From positions 120,021,509 to 120,085,508 of the forward strand of contig CP136068.1 in the NCBI GenBank assembly GCA_032622095.1: DNA of 64,000 nt, given 5' to 3'. Each line of letters starts with the position of its first letter. The first letter of the stretch is position 1. Below are positions 1-14,100 of this stretch, piece after piece. The position numbers and the translations under genes are program-made. Under the pieces are notes generated by a model. The model was not told where the DNA came from. It saw only the letters and a program-made list of their open reading frames with translations, and ran no database searches. The stretch is from Siphonodentalium dalli (lineage: Eukaryota; Mollusca; Scaphopoda; Gadilida; Siphonodentaliidae).

Positions 1-1972
1 ACATGCTGTGCCTTAAATTTGCCTTTTACCGCCAACATAATGCTAAGAATAATTTAAGTAACATCATGCAGTGGTCCTGGCGGAGACGAAATGACAGGCC
101 TTATTTTGGATTGTGCAACCTTGGTCATCTTGTCTGAATTCTGGCCCGCAAATCCAAAATGGCGTAAATGATGTCAGAAACCGTGTCATGACGTCTTTTC
201 AGAAACCGTGTCATGACATCTTTGCAGATTTTCATTAAGCTAACCAACGAAATTTGTCTAAATGAACCTAATAGGCCTAAAATCACATGGAAACTCTTTG
301 TAAGTTGTGAAGTATATAGCTAATTTCCATTTTCATCGCAATGGTCAATTTCCAAATCTGTGATTTGGCAATCTCTACACAGTTGCTAACCGCAAGTCAC
401 TTGACAATATCTCTAAAATCCATACCCACTATCTTTGAAAAATCACTGATGAATTTAGAAAAATTATATGTCATTCTCCTGCGCATAAAGTATGAACAAC
501 CATGCACGTATGTGGCGCGCTGGACCCCTGGTGCACGTGGTTGCTAATATTGTTTTTGTTGTCTGGTAACTAAGGATGTGTTTACAAAATTATGTCAAAA
601 TGTCAGCCAACAGTTAGAGTTGCCCAATTTCTTAAAGTATCACTGCATGGTCTGATGCATGAAGCGACGCTTACATATAGAGATTGTTGCTACCAAGCAA
701 ATCCAAGTGACTTTACCAATCGGATGTAAAGGGGGACTTCACTAAACCCAAACATTAGTAAGACGCCTTCTAATATATTCAATGTTAATAATGCAACAAA
801 AAAAATTGAATCGAGGATGTATGCTAAATGGACACGTACATACATAGAACTGCAGATAATAATATGATAATTATACCTAAAATGTTATTTGACAGCCAGT
901 TCTGCGATAAGTTTCTTTATATGCGACATAACAACAATTAATTAATGGATGTGGAATGAGTTTAGCACATTTAGCACATATCGTGTAAAATATATGTCGA
1001 GACGGGGCATCAACTCAAGACACCTTTAAAATTAATAAATTTCTGGTACAAGTATGCATATAAATGTACCATTTTATTTGATACATTCACCCAAAAATTG
1101 TAGGAGAATATCTCGATGATGAGTGATCTTTTATTCATTGAATTTCAGTTTTGTTGTCATCCGTAAAATAGTTTTATTCCCTTAAGGTCATACTCAGTAG
1201 ACAGTGAAAGCTGGTAGATTTTGATCAACTAACATGTTTTATTCCAGAGCGATATCCATTTCCACTGATACTCACTTTTTAAAAAAATATTTTTTTTAAT
1301 CAGATCTCGATGTATAACAGATATATGCAGGATTCAAAGAATCAATAAAACAAAAATACATTTACACAATATGTGATATATATGACTTGTGTCTGATTAT
1401 CCCAAAGGATAATAGATTATGTGAAATATAAGGGGCATTTTCAATAGGGCATTTTCATTGTCTGTGTGTTATCAGGGATGTATATGCTTAGATCAAAATT
1501 AATGCTATAAATTAAGTATAATAAATAAGTATAGTCTACCATGAGAAGATGTTGCTTAGCTTATCCCATCATTCCTTAAAACATATCTCTTTCTTGGACT
1601 TAAGGGTTGAGGAAAATTCAGTTTCTATGATTTTGTATTGTTTGATGCGCTCCAGAAGTCCTTGGACTGTAGGCTTCATTGATCTTATTTTGCAACAGTG
1701 AATCTCTTATATAATAAAAAACATATATCAAGCATATCCAAGTCTGATTTGTCTGTTCCTAAACCAAGGATTATATATTCTGGGGTGATCTTAGTGGATA
1801 TATTGCACTTATTCATACTTTGGAATATTGGAAAAGTTTTTTATATTACTTCAGGCTAAACAAATCCCTCAATTTCAGTACAGTCCCCATTTAAGTGAAA
1901 GTAGGTGTAACTATTTATTAATCACTGTTTTTGTAATTTCATAAATACAAAAAAAAAACATAAAAAACTCAC
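1..1972 (-). other. CAPN7: CAPN7 intron 10 (partial)
   Basis: AT-rich, with no coding exon resembling the next calpain-7 block. The minus strand at about 1690-1560 has a short open stretch reading like LLERIKQYKIIETEFSSTLK that could be retroelement debris, but it is too short to assign. Nothing else recognisable. Confidence 0.6.
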
Positions 1973-2119
1973 AGAATTTGATCCTGGGAAGTCATATCCT
2001 CCCATGACTTTCATGTATGCTTTCTCCAGCAGTGAGACCCATAGTTCATTTCTGTTGTTTGAGAATGAACACAAGAGCTGATTTCCACGAGTCAGTGGAA
2101 GATAATCATCTATTATCAC
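1973..2119 (-). CDS. CAPN7: CAPN7 exon 10 (last exon in window)
   Basis: 147 nt, 49 residues, phase 0 to 0. Encodes [20 protein letters not shown], then [20 protein letters not shown] and GYDFPGSNS. This is the most conserved calpain-7 block. Acceptor TTGCAG before 2119, donor GTGAGT at 1972. The next exon (conserved DLHALTGWIPER region) was not found in 1-1972. Confidence 0.95.
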
Positions 2120-5100
2120 CTGCAATGAAAAACAAGGAAAATATTAATCGTATAAATGAACTGCTAAACATGACTAACAATCCTTAAGCTTTAAATATGG
2201 GGCCTCGGTGGCTCAATCGGTTAGGGATACAACTCCAAGCCATTTCGCGCTCCGGCACTGGCAATAAGGGTTCTAATCCACATGTTTCCATCGTGGACTT
2301 TGTAACTTGAGATCGTTATCTGGTGGAATTGCCAGTTACTTGCCAATGGTGATGGTTTGCCGCACATGGTTGACAAGTTTATCAGCCATTGAAATCACTG
2401 TTAGATTAACCATAAGTGTGCGGATTTCCTCCACCATTAAAACTGACAATGTTGTGATATGGCCTTAGTTGCTGAAAGCGACATTAAACCCCAATCAATC
2501 AAGCAATTAAGCTTTAAAACATAGCAATTTTGAGAAATACTCAAAACACTGGACTGTGTATACCTGGCAAGGCTTATCGAAATGACAATAATTATCACAT
2601 CAGAGAGAAAACAAAGATCCATTTTCCTCCAGTATCCAATAAGAAAGAGCTTTCTGATTTTTGATAAGATACAAAATAAAGAGCATTTGTCTCATTTCTG
2701 TGTGAAACATTTACACAAAATTAATGAATTTTATGAATTCAGTAAGTCCTTCGGGGCATGTATGTAAATATTTCTTGAACATATCAGCTACTTGAATCCA
2801 CAGGACATGATCAAAACAAAGATTACTAGGCTTAATTTGAGACCTGAAAACTATAAGTCATTTTAACTCTTTGATAAGTGGATCTTCACTGATGATACAG
2901 TAATGTCCTAAATAATCGATTCCTTAACCACAGAAGAATTATGGGCAATTTTTCAGGATTTAGTCGGAAATATGGCTTGTTGCCATTCATTGGAAAGCTC
3001 TCAGTGAGAGCTTTCCGATGAATGGCAACAAGCCATATTTCCGACTAAATCCTGAAAAATTACCCATAATTCTGCTGTGGTTAAGGAGTTGATTAATTTT
3101 GGGCATTACTGTATATTGATTCACATCCATTCATTTCTTTGGATGTTCATTTTTATGTTTGAAGTTTAACATGAACATTGTGAAACGTGGCATAATATAC
3201 CTAAAATCTGCTTCGTTTCAAGTTGCATTTGAGAAAGCCAACCTAACTGAAATTTGTCTATTCGAAACAGACCATAACTACAGTTAAATAGGTGACCGGG
3301 CACCAAAATAAAACTTGACCTTCCTATTGTGGTAGCAAACCTACACACCAAATTCCATTTCATTCAGGTCAGTATAACTAAAGTTATCTTCCAGAAAAGA
3401 TAAATGAGCCCAAGTTCCATCAAAGGGTCAAACCTATGGTAACGAACCTAGATTTCATTGCACTAAGTTCAATAGTAATGAAGATATCATCAGGAAATGA
3501 CAAGTGAATACACAGACAAATGAACAGACCATAAACATAATACAGTAATGCCCTAAATAATCGATTCCTTAACCACAGCAGAATTATCTCACTGAGAGCT
3601 TTCTGATGAAGGGCAACAAGCCATATTTCGGACTAAATCCTGAAAAGTTACCCATAATTCTGCTCTGGTTAAGGAGTCGATTATTTAGGGCATTACTGTA
3701 CACCCAGTTTTAATAACCTGCATAAAAATAAACACTATTTTTCATACCTTTCGTGCAACACCATTAATGTGGAGTTTAACCATGTATTTACCACAAGGAT
3801 TATACACAGGGTCTCCATGACGATTCTGGGGATAAATTATGCTGCAAGAAATTAGAATGCAATGGATGAAATAAAACTGTATGTTTACCTCATTTCCTGT
3901 CTCTTGGTGCAACTAGTAATACTTGAGTAATTTAGGTAAAGCCAATACCAAAATATATGCTCTCAGGATCCAACCGCGTCTTTTAAATGATTCCACACTA
4001 ATAGTTTTTATTGCTCAGGAAATTTATCAAGACATACTTTTTTAAATTTATTTTCACAAAATGTATTTTTGTTAGAATAAAGAATGTGTTTGCATACCAT
4101 TTCCCGGAACATGTTCAATATACTAGTAGTGTACTAATACTGCATGTAGCTTTTGATCACATAACTTATTCCCTGTTCACTCTGGTTCACTATTTGGATT
4201 TCATACAGGTACAGTACAGACCATATCAACTGTGGTATATAAAAGGTGATAAAGTTACAAATGAAATGTCAGGAATGGATCCAATTAACATCTTGGCTGC
4301 TAAGATGTCCGTCACTATTACGGACGTAAAAGTGCACATTGTGTGCTATATGGTAAGTAGGTACTAGGGACCTACTTCAGCACACTAGCAGTACATGTAG
4401 GCCATTATACATAACTGGAATTCGGAGATTGGGGCATCGGAATAACTGTATCACAAAGTTTCAAACCGTGTATGATGTTCCACTATTATGAACGATAATA
4501 GCCTCTCAACTGAGTCAGTTTTATGGTTCTTGTGATATTGCCGTTATATTTTCCCACTGGAAAATGGCACTAATGTCAACAGCCCAGCACACGACATCAT
4601 AACATCATTTAGCAGCGAAGAGGTTAAGTTGAGAACCATAGCAATGCTTGAAATAGGTCAGACCCCAAAATCAAGCTTTCCTTTCCTATTGTGGTATCAA
4701 TCCTACATACCAAATTCCATTGCATTCAGGTCAGTAGAACTAAAAGTTATCATCTGGAACTTGGTCTGTATATTGTGGTATTAAACTTTGTTGCATTCTG
4801 GTCAGTCTTAACTCTTTGGCGAGTAGAACGACATATATGTCGTCTATCGGTTGAGGAGTAGAACGACATATATGTCGTTTCAGGAAGTGTTATTTTATGT
4901 AGACATAACTTCAATAAATCATTTGATTTATAAATGATTTGTATAGGAATTATTTTTATTAATATATTGTTCCAAATGTATAAGTGCAATCGATTATGAT
5001 AACACACGTAAAAAAAAAAAAATGCACATAAATTAAAACAAATTATTGGGCCCTTTTGACCAAACTTGTTAATAATTATTGCTATGACGTCGACGTTAAT

Positions 5101-8100
5101 TTTACTCATGACATCATGTATATGACATTACAGATACTCTCCAAAGGGTTAATAAAATCAGACATTTGAACAAGCTACACGATCTACAGTTTGAACTAAA
5201 TATCAGGGAATCCATTTACTTCCAAGAAGCATTATGTCAGTGTCAACCAATCAAAAACATTCCGCTGTAAAGCGATGGAGCCAATCAAACGAATTCAGAA
5301 TTCAGAATTCAGAATTCAGAATTCATATACATCAACCCTGATTACATTAAACCTCGCCACATAGCTAAATATCTATCTATATAAAAGCCAAGTGCAAGCC
5401 TGCAAATAGTGTGCCTGTCATTTGCAGAATGAGGTCCCCAGAGGGTGAATTTAGTGATGCTATCCCGCATAGCGGGCTAGCATCACCAAATTCACCCTCT
5501 GGAGACCTCATTCTGCTTAGGCCTCATCTTCTGGGAAGTATCTATTGTATTAAATTAACATTGGTTTTAGTTACTTTTTCCCTTCTGGGAAGATTCTATA
5601 TCCCCTAACTGGCATAATTGAGGTGCCCAATGGGTGAACATCACCAACTTCAACTGGGAACTTCATTCTGATCCTAGGTCTACCATAGCAGTTGATGGAC
5701 TAAGCAGAATGAGGTCCCCAGAGGGTGAATTTAGTGATGATAGCTCGCTTTGCGGGATAGCGTCACTAAATTCACCCTCTGGGGACCTCATTCTGCAAAT
5801 GACAGACACGCTATTTGCAGGCTTGGCCAAGTGTTTGTCTGTGTGTGTATCTGTATGTTTATCTGTCATGATTTTGATGCATTTAAAAATATATCACCCT
5901 CATGACCGATTCCATTCCTCTTCTTACTCCATGAGACATGTGCGCAGTGATGTCATACTAAATGGATTGCCTAGATAAGCTATTTATAGCTGCAGTAATA
6001 GGAATGATATTCAAATGTGTCAGTCTTATAACATGTTGCTTGTTCAATAGTTTGATTTTAACAAGACTGCATTCTAACCAGCAGAACAAGAGTTATCAAG
6101 AAGAGAAAAGTTAATTATAGACATGAACATACAGATGTCTAAATTCTAACAAGGGGCTATAAATCTGGTGTATATATAAACAACTTGATCTACACCGTAC
6201 ATTCCATATCTGCTGTGGATACACTATAGTTATCACTAAAAGTTTTTAGCATGGTGAATACATTATGATTTGTGTGATTCCTACCTTGTTATAAGCTTTC
6301 TTTTAAACCTTCGTTCGTATTGAGCTGATATGGCAAGAGAGGCAACAAAACTGCAGTCTGAGACAATAGTCTGAAATGCACAGTAACCGATGCTATTACA
6401 CGCTTCTTCCTAGAAGTACAGTGTTATTGCTGTTCCTCATTTACTAATCTGTATGGAACATATGTTACATACGCCTCTCATTGATGTCAAATAATGTACA
6501 TGATGTTTGCCTCAACCATGACACCAGAACTATAAAGTAAAAGCATCATCACACATAAAAAATCAAGCCCTGTATGTGCCTAAATAAACCTTGTAAGCCT
6601 TTAATTTTTAAAGCATTGATTCTAGGACGGGTGACATGTAGGAAACACAGAATAATGCGAGTGTGTAAATGTTTTTTTTTTTATACAGCACTTGTGCCAT
6701 CGCGGAAGGATAGAATTTGATACTGCACATCTCATTTCTATCCTAGCGCCGACACTTGTGCCGTATCAACAAACCCATTAACACACTTGTGTTATTCTGT
6801 GTATTTAGCATGTGTTAAGCTTGCAATGAAAATAAGTACAATTTTAATCTATTTTTTCATGTACTTGTTAATGATAGTTTTTTTACAAACTTTTGTAAAC
6901 CCACGTCGAAGGCCTTGGATCCCGTTAATGACCAATATTGTAATGTTAAATTTTTTAAAGGCCCATTTAATTTTCGAGTCCGCGATTATGTTTTTATAGA
7001 GCCTTGATATATGGTTTAAAAAACAATCTAAGACATAAAATATGATTAAAATACTATAATTCATCAACATTTGGAATGTCTGTGACTCATAAGGTGCCCA
7101 TAGAGTAGTAGAAAATAGCTGAAATCATAGAATCATTTCCCCACATCTCGCTCCCAGAATGCAACAGAATTCAAACTAAGATATTGAGTTATTCCCCTTC
7201 CATTGAAAATAATAGACTTTGCAGTATATGACCCGATGAAACTTAAGTACAGAAAATACGTTGGTACCTCCACAAAAACAATATGTTCACGGTTTATTAC
7301 ACCGGATAAGTTGATCATACAATGTTTTGGAGCTTCCTCTTTCAAATGGTATATAAAATGGCATATATTTTATATAATGTGATCTCGGGGTTCAAAAATT
7401 AATTGGGCCTTTATGGTAACCTACTTGTTTGATACTGAAGCTGGAAACAGCATACAATATCTGAGGATTATCACAGAATTCTTCCGGTCGTGCCCAGCTC
7501 ACAAAGTCTTGCCTCTGTTTCGGTGATAACGCCAACTTCCCATGTTTATCACTGCAAGATAAGGAACAGATCTGTTTATGATATAATAATTATATTCACT
7601 TCATTTTCTATAGTACTGTATTACCAAGCCTCAGTTTAGTATTCCTGTCATTTGCAGAATGAGGTCCCCAGATGGTGACTTTAGTGACGCTATCCCTCAT
7701 AGCAGGCTAGCATCACTAAATTCATCCTATGGGGACCTCATTCTGCTTAGGCCTAATCTTCTCTCGAAAGTTTCTTTATTATCAAATTTCTATAGAATCT
7801 TCTTCACATAGATTCTATTTCTTTTTCAGTTCAGTTTCTCTATATCCTCAAATTGGCAGATGACACATTGCATAATCGAGGTTCCCAATGAGTGTACATC
7901 TCAATATTCACCATTAGGGAACTTCAATATGAGTCTATGTCTCCCATAGCAGATGAGGACATGCAGAATGAGGTCCCCCAGAGGGTGAATTTGGTGATGC
8001 TAGTCCGCTATGCGGGATAACATCACTAAATTCACCCTCTGTGGACCTCATTCCGCAAATGACAGGTACACTAACTCAGGCTTGAGTATTACATGCTTGT

Positions 8101-11100
8101 TCCTAGAATTAGTGTTCTTGCTGTGCCGTATTTACAAATCTGTATGCCACACTTGTTCCATACACATCCTGTTGACTTCACACGTTGAAAATGACATTCC
8201 CCTCAACCATTGCAACTATAAAATTAAAGCATCATTACACATGACAAAATAAGCCCTGTTTGTGCCTCAATAAACCTTGTAAGTATGTTTTTTTTTCATT
8301 CACAGATTCTAGGATGGATGGAGTGTAGTTAACACAGAACAACAAGTGTGTTAATGGGTTTGTCAATATGGCACTTGTACCATTGTGGAAGGATGTTCTA
8401 TTATTCCATGCTAGCACTCGTACCAGCTCAACAAACCCATTAACCCACTCGTGTTGATCTGTGTGTGTATTTTGCCAAAGGTTTCTAATATACTGATGCA
8501 TATAACACTTTCTATACTAAATGGATTCTCCTACTCGGTTATAAAAGTATCCATTGGAGCAGTCTCTTATTCATTTGGAGGGGTGATCAGGTAATAAAAG
8601 CAGACACCAGACAAGAGCACGATGACTAATGATCAGTACCGGTGTAACAGTTTATCTACCCCCCTGGGTATCTTCCCCCCCCCCCCCCCCCCCCCCCCCA
8701 CTCATATATTTTTTTTTCCTCACTTATTTTATATTATTATGGTAAGAAATGCCGAGAAAACTATTAAAAAAAATATATATATTTTGAAGTTTAACTTAAC
8801 CCCTCGCACAATAGCATAAATATGTCAAAATATTACCTTACGATTTTATCGTTTATTTTGCTTTATATTGTCATGAAATGGCGAGAAATTAACTTTATAT
8901 AAGAACAATTTAACTCTTTCGCTGCCACCCCGCCACACGAACATACTCCCCAGTGCCAAGCATTCTGGGTGTAAATACAAGTATTTTATGTATATGTGGG
9001 TAATGCAATGACTATCGGGTAATTATCGGTGTATTTAGTTGAAACTTCAAATGTGGGTATATATGACAATGACCTATCACCTGCCCTGACGTGGAGACCC
9101 ATTCAAGGTCAAAGCCTTTGGGTCACGTGCCATTGGCGGCCATCTTGGATTTGCTTTAATTTATGTTTTTCGGTAATTTTTTTCAATTCATATATGATTA
9201 AATGTTTGTTTTTTGTTCTATTGTTCTATCCCATTAATTAATGCTTCACCAGTTAATCATATTCCGCCTACTATTCCGTATTTTTCACCGACCTCATTCC
9301 GACAGAATTTTTGGACGCTAAACTGATCAGCAGAAAGGAGGCCGCCAAGTCAATTATGATGTTTATTTTCCTCTCATATATCGCATCCCATGCACCAAAA
9401 GTTAATTTGTCAATGGTATATTCTGGCTCGGACTGTACTCATAGAACTTCAGGAGTAGCATGACTTTGACTGACCTTTCTTCTAAATTGTCAGCGCACAC
9501 CAGCACTCTGCATAAAATAAATGAACCCCCGTTGTAATGCAACAAAACAATATAATTACGACCCGTAAACCAGGTGCACCCCCGAACTCGCATAAATGCG
9601 TATTTGGCAGCGACTGGGTAACTCGCATTTATGCGAGCTTGGCATCGAAAGAGTTAATAGAGTAAGAATTTGACAAAGTTAATTTCTCGCCATTTCATGA
9701 CTATATAAAGCAAATTAAGCAATAAAATCATACGTTTAATTTTTGTCATATGTAGGTGCTGGGTGGGGGGGGGGAAGATACTCAGGCCTGGGTATCTTCC
9801 CCCCCCCCCCCCCACCCCAAATTCTTACTCTATCAACTTTTGCTCATATAAAGTTAATTTCTCGCCATTTCATGACTATATAATGCAAATTAAGCAATAA
9901 AATCATACGTTTAATTTTTGTCATATGTAGGTGCTGGCTGGGGGGGAAGATACTCAGGCCTGGGTATCTTCCCCCCCCCCACCCCAAATTCTTACTCTAA
10001 TCAAATTTTGCTCATATAAAGTTAATTTCCCGCCATTTCATGACTATATAAAGCAAATTAAGCAATAAAATCATACGTTTAATTTTTTCATATGTAGGCG
10101 CTGGGTGGGGGGGGGGGGGGAGATACTCAAGCCTGGGTATCTCCCCCCCACCCCAAATTCTTACTCTATCAAATTTTGCTCATATAAAGTTAATTTCTCG
10201 CCATTTCATAACTATATAAAGCAAATTAAGCAATAAAATCATACATTTAATTTTTGTCGTATGTAGGTGCTGGGTGGGGGGGAGATACTCAGGCCTGGGT
10301 GTGGGTGGGGGGGGGGGGGAAGATACTCAGGCCTGGGTATCTCCCCCCCCCCCACCCAAAATTTTTACTCTATAAAATTTTGCTCATATAAAGTTAATTT
10401 CTCGCCATTTCATGACTATATAACGCAAATTAAACGATAGAATCATAAGGTAATATTTTGACATATTTATGCTATTATTGGGTTAATTTAAACTTCAAAA
10501 TAACCACAAAAAAAAAATTTAATAGTTTTCTCGGCATTTCTTACCATAATAATATAAAATAAGTGAGGGGAAAAAAATGTACGAGTGGGGGGGAAGATAC
10601 CCAGGGTGGGGGGGAAGATACCCAGGGGGGGGGGAGATATCGTGTTACAACGGTACCATGAAAAATGTTCCCAAGTACTGACAGTTCCGGTACCAGTACC
10701 GTTTGGCACACGGTTTTCGCAAAATTTCAGGAAGCTCCAGTCATGGTTATGGTTAACAGAAAAAACCTTAATGCCTAATTAAGTGACAGCCCATCTTACA
10801 GTATTCAGTGCTGATTAAACTATGATTAAACAAGAGGTGTGCACTCGAGTGCTAGCATACCCCCACCGTGGTAAATTCAACCCGCATTATCCGTCAACCC
10901 AACAAAAAGGATTTTTAACTTTAGAGAAAAATTCGGACTAATAATATCAATATGGTGTCACATGAAACTTGTACAGAAAAATTTATTCAAATTGGTTCAT
11001 ATTTGTTAAAGTTACTAAGTCGGACATAATTTTCTAAGTCAAAATAAGTCGAAAATGAAGTGTAATATTACGAAGAACAGTCTGAGCCAATCCCTAGCCG

Positions 11101-14100
11101 CATCATGTACTAGTAGAGAGGGTATTGTGAGAAGCATGTATACCAAAAATTATTGAAATCGGTTCATATTTGTTAAAGTTATTAAGTCGGACAGAATTTT
11201 CTAAGTCAAAATAAGTCGAAAATGAGGCGTAACTTAAAAACAAAGTCGTACTGAACCGCAATTAGCATCATGCGGAGAGGCAGTCCTAAGGAGATTGCAT
11301 ACAAAAAATTATTGAAATCGGTTCATAGTTGTTCGAGTTATGAGGTCCCTCAGACGGATGGCTCGACGGACGGACGGACACACGGAGGGAGAAAGCGTGA
11401 CGTCTTTTCATAACACCCAACAGATATCGTAGACATAAACAGATTTTTCATACAGACCTGAAAGACACTGGATATGCAAATCTCTCCTTTGTATCCACAG
11501 CCATAAATGGAACATACTCCCGGCCATTGATAAAAGAGGTGGACCTAGATATAATGGAGACACATAAGATACACATAAATCAAATGCTAAATACTGAATT
11601 TTTATTCATACACTTCACAATAAAGTTAGTGAAGATATTTTTCACAATTTCATAGTAACTGTGTACATCTGATAACTGGAAGTGAAATGAACGGAAGTGG
11701 AATTTATGCCTTAGAGTCTATAGCAGGGAAAGTTATTGGCTTTTAATTACGATCAATGTATCATAAAAATGTTATCTAGTGGTATATTCCATAGAGGATA
11801 TATTTTGCATTATATACAGCAGAGGAGTTTTATCAACTGATAGACTGTTATTGAGAAAAATAAGACGAAAGTCAGAAAACTTGCATGTAAATAATGCTGT
11901 ATTTCCACTTCAATGTGCATTTGGCAGAAAATAACTGGTATTTACATACGTTTTGTACATGGTACACTTTCCTGTCATTTTAGTGGTTCTATCCACATAT
12001 ATCATGTTTCCATGTTGGTGACATTTATCACTAAAAATCATATTTTTTTACAGCATGTTAGTGTACGGCAGTATCCTGAATACAGAACAGCAGCATGCGA
12101 TCGCGAGTTCAGTTGATTTCCAACTGTACTGCAGTTTTCCTATTAGTTGTAATAGAAACAATGTAAATAGTGTGTCTGTCATTTGCAGAATGAGGTCCCT
12201 AGAGGGAACTATTATAAGTTACAGGACACTTAGTGAGATCAATATTAGGCGAGGCCTAATATTGATCTCTCTGAGCTTCACACCATATCCGACCACTAAG
12301 CATTCCGTGTGTTATTTATTAATATGTCAGTGGACAAAATCCAGCATATCCCTTTAATTGATTGTTGCTGTAATTTATTTTCATTTGGTAAGTTAAACGT
12401 GTCGACTTTGGGCATTAACTTATGTAACGTCACAGTGACGTGCCATGGGTATTGAATGTCAACACATTGAGTCAATGGCTAATCACCAGAAGTAGGACAA
12501 CTTGCTGAGTTTGATAGTTAATTTATGAGTCTTTAGAATTCCTCAAATATATCGCATGCAGGTTTTGGTACATGGTACTATGTCTTTAAATTTGCAGAAA
12601 ATGATTTCCGACAGATACCCCCTTTATTGGTGCCAAAATACACCAAATTATTCCCGAGGCGACAGAGTTCCTGAAAACAAGATGGTTGATAAGCACCTAA
12701 TATTGATTTCATATGGAGTCACTGACCTAACATGGGTTCATATACCATCACTATTTATCGACAATGATAGGCTAATCGCAAGAGCTGACACAATAAAACT
12801 ATATACCGGAACTATAAAATAAAAGCATCATCACACATGACAAAACAAGCATGTGTGTGGGCCTGAATAAACCCTGTAAGTCCATTTTTTAATTCACGGA
12901 TTCTAGGACAAGTGGCAAGAAATAAACACAGAATGATGCATGTGTTAATGGGTTTGTCAATACGGCACTTGTGCTATCATGAACGGATAGAACTTGAGGC
13001 TGAGCCTACTCATTCTATCCTTCCGCGATGGCACTCATGTCGTTATCTGACAACAAACCCATCAACACATGTCATTCTGTGAATATATACTTCCTATATA
13101 ATATTTATAAACCAAGTCTGCAAATAGTGTGTCTGTCATTTGCAGAATGAGGACCCCAGAGGGTGAATTTACTGATGCTATCCCTAGCTAGCATTATCAA
13201 ATTCACCCTCTGGGGACCTAATTCTGCTTAGGCCTCATCTTCTGGGAAATATCTATAGTCTCAAATTGACATTGTTTAGTTACTTTTTCCATTCTGGGAA
13301 GTTTTTGTATCCCCTAATTTGCAGAAGATAAAAAGCATAATCGAGGTGACTTATGGGTGAATATCACCAACTTCAACTGGGGAACTTCAATCTGATCCTA
13401 GATCTCCTATAGCAGAAGGTGAATTTGGTGATGCTAACCCGCCATACTAGACAGCGTCAATAAATTTACCCTCTGTGGACCTCATTCTGCAAATGACAGA
13501 CACACTACTTCAAGGCTTGTTATAAACAAACCTGAGCACTTCAATTTCTTCTTTGGTGTAACCACTGGGTCCCACATATCTAACTTTAGATGACCTTGAC
13601 ATTGCAGGACTCTTTGGAGCGGCAGTGGTTCGTTGTTTTGGGTCATCGTCATCCAGGAAAGCACCAAAGCCTAACGGTGGTATGCCCTTATTTGGAGGCG
13701 GCTGACTTATCTGTATATTCTCCTTTTTGAGGGCTTCAGCTCTGCATGGATGAAAAGAAACAAAACAGAAAATAGAGTAATAAGTTAACCCTTCCATGAC
13801 AGGAGCTTCCTGAAATTTTCCGAAAACCCTGTGCCAATTCTCATAGGGAGCATATATAAGAGAATACATTGGCTTAATAATATTTACCTTGACCTTGTAA
13901 GCCAGTGCATTCTCTTATATATGTGAGGTTCCCTATGGGAGACTCGCATACATAAGACAGGGTTCCGTTACTACGACTCAGCGTCTGTGGAACGACCTCA
14001 TTCCCCTCGCTGATGATCTGTTTGAGACACACATGTACCTAAAGTCAATAGCAATCTATTGTAAAAATAATTCTGACTGCAACGGGAGTTCGAGGGTTAA

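Larger units (their letters stand above)
8640..10650. mobile_element. Foldback element F with internal satellite
   Basis: Arms of about 260 bp (8640-8909 and 10388-10650) are inverted copies sharing TAAGAAATGCCGAGAAAACT and GACATATTTATGCTATT-type words. The left arm is separated by a TTAA element (8910-9657). Between lies a tandem array (9660-10400). Confidence 0.75.

Noticed and set aside
2199-2285. Functional tRNA gene
   Set aside because: Boxes A and B are present but the cloverleaf does not close and the sequence continues into a SINE body with a 12-bp TSD.
2899-3110. microRNA precursor
   Set aside because: The hairpin is far longer than a pre-miRNA and is a TA-flanked MITE present in several copies.
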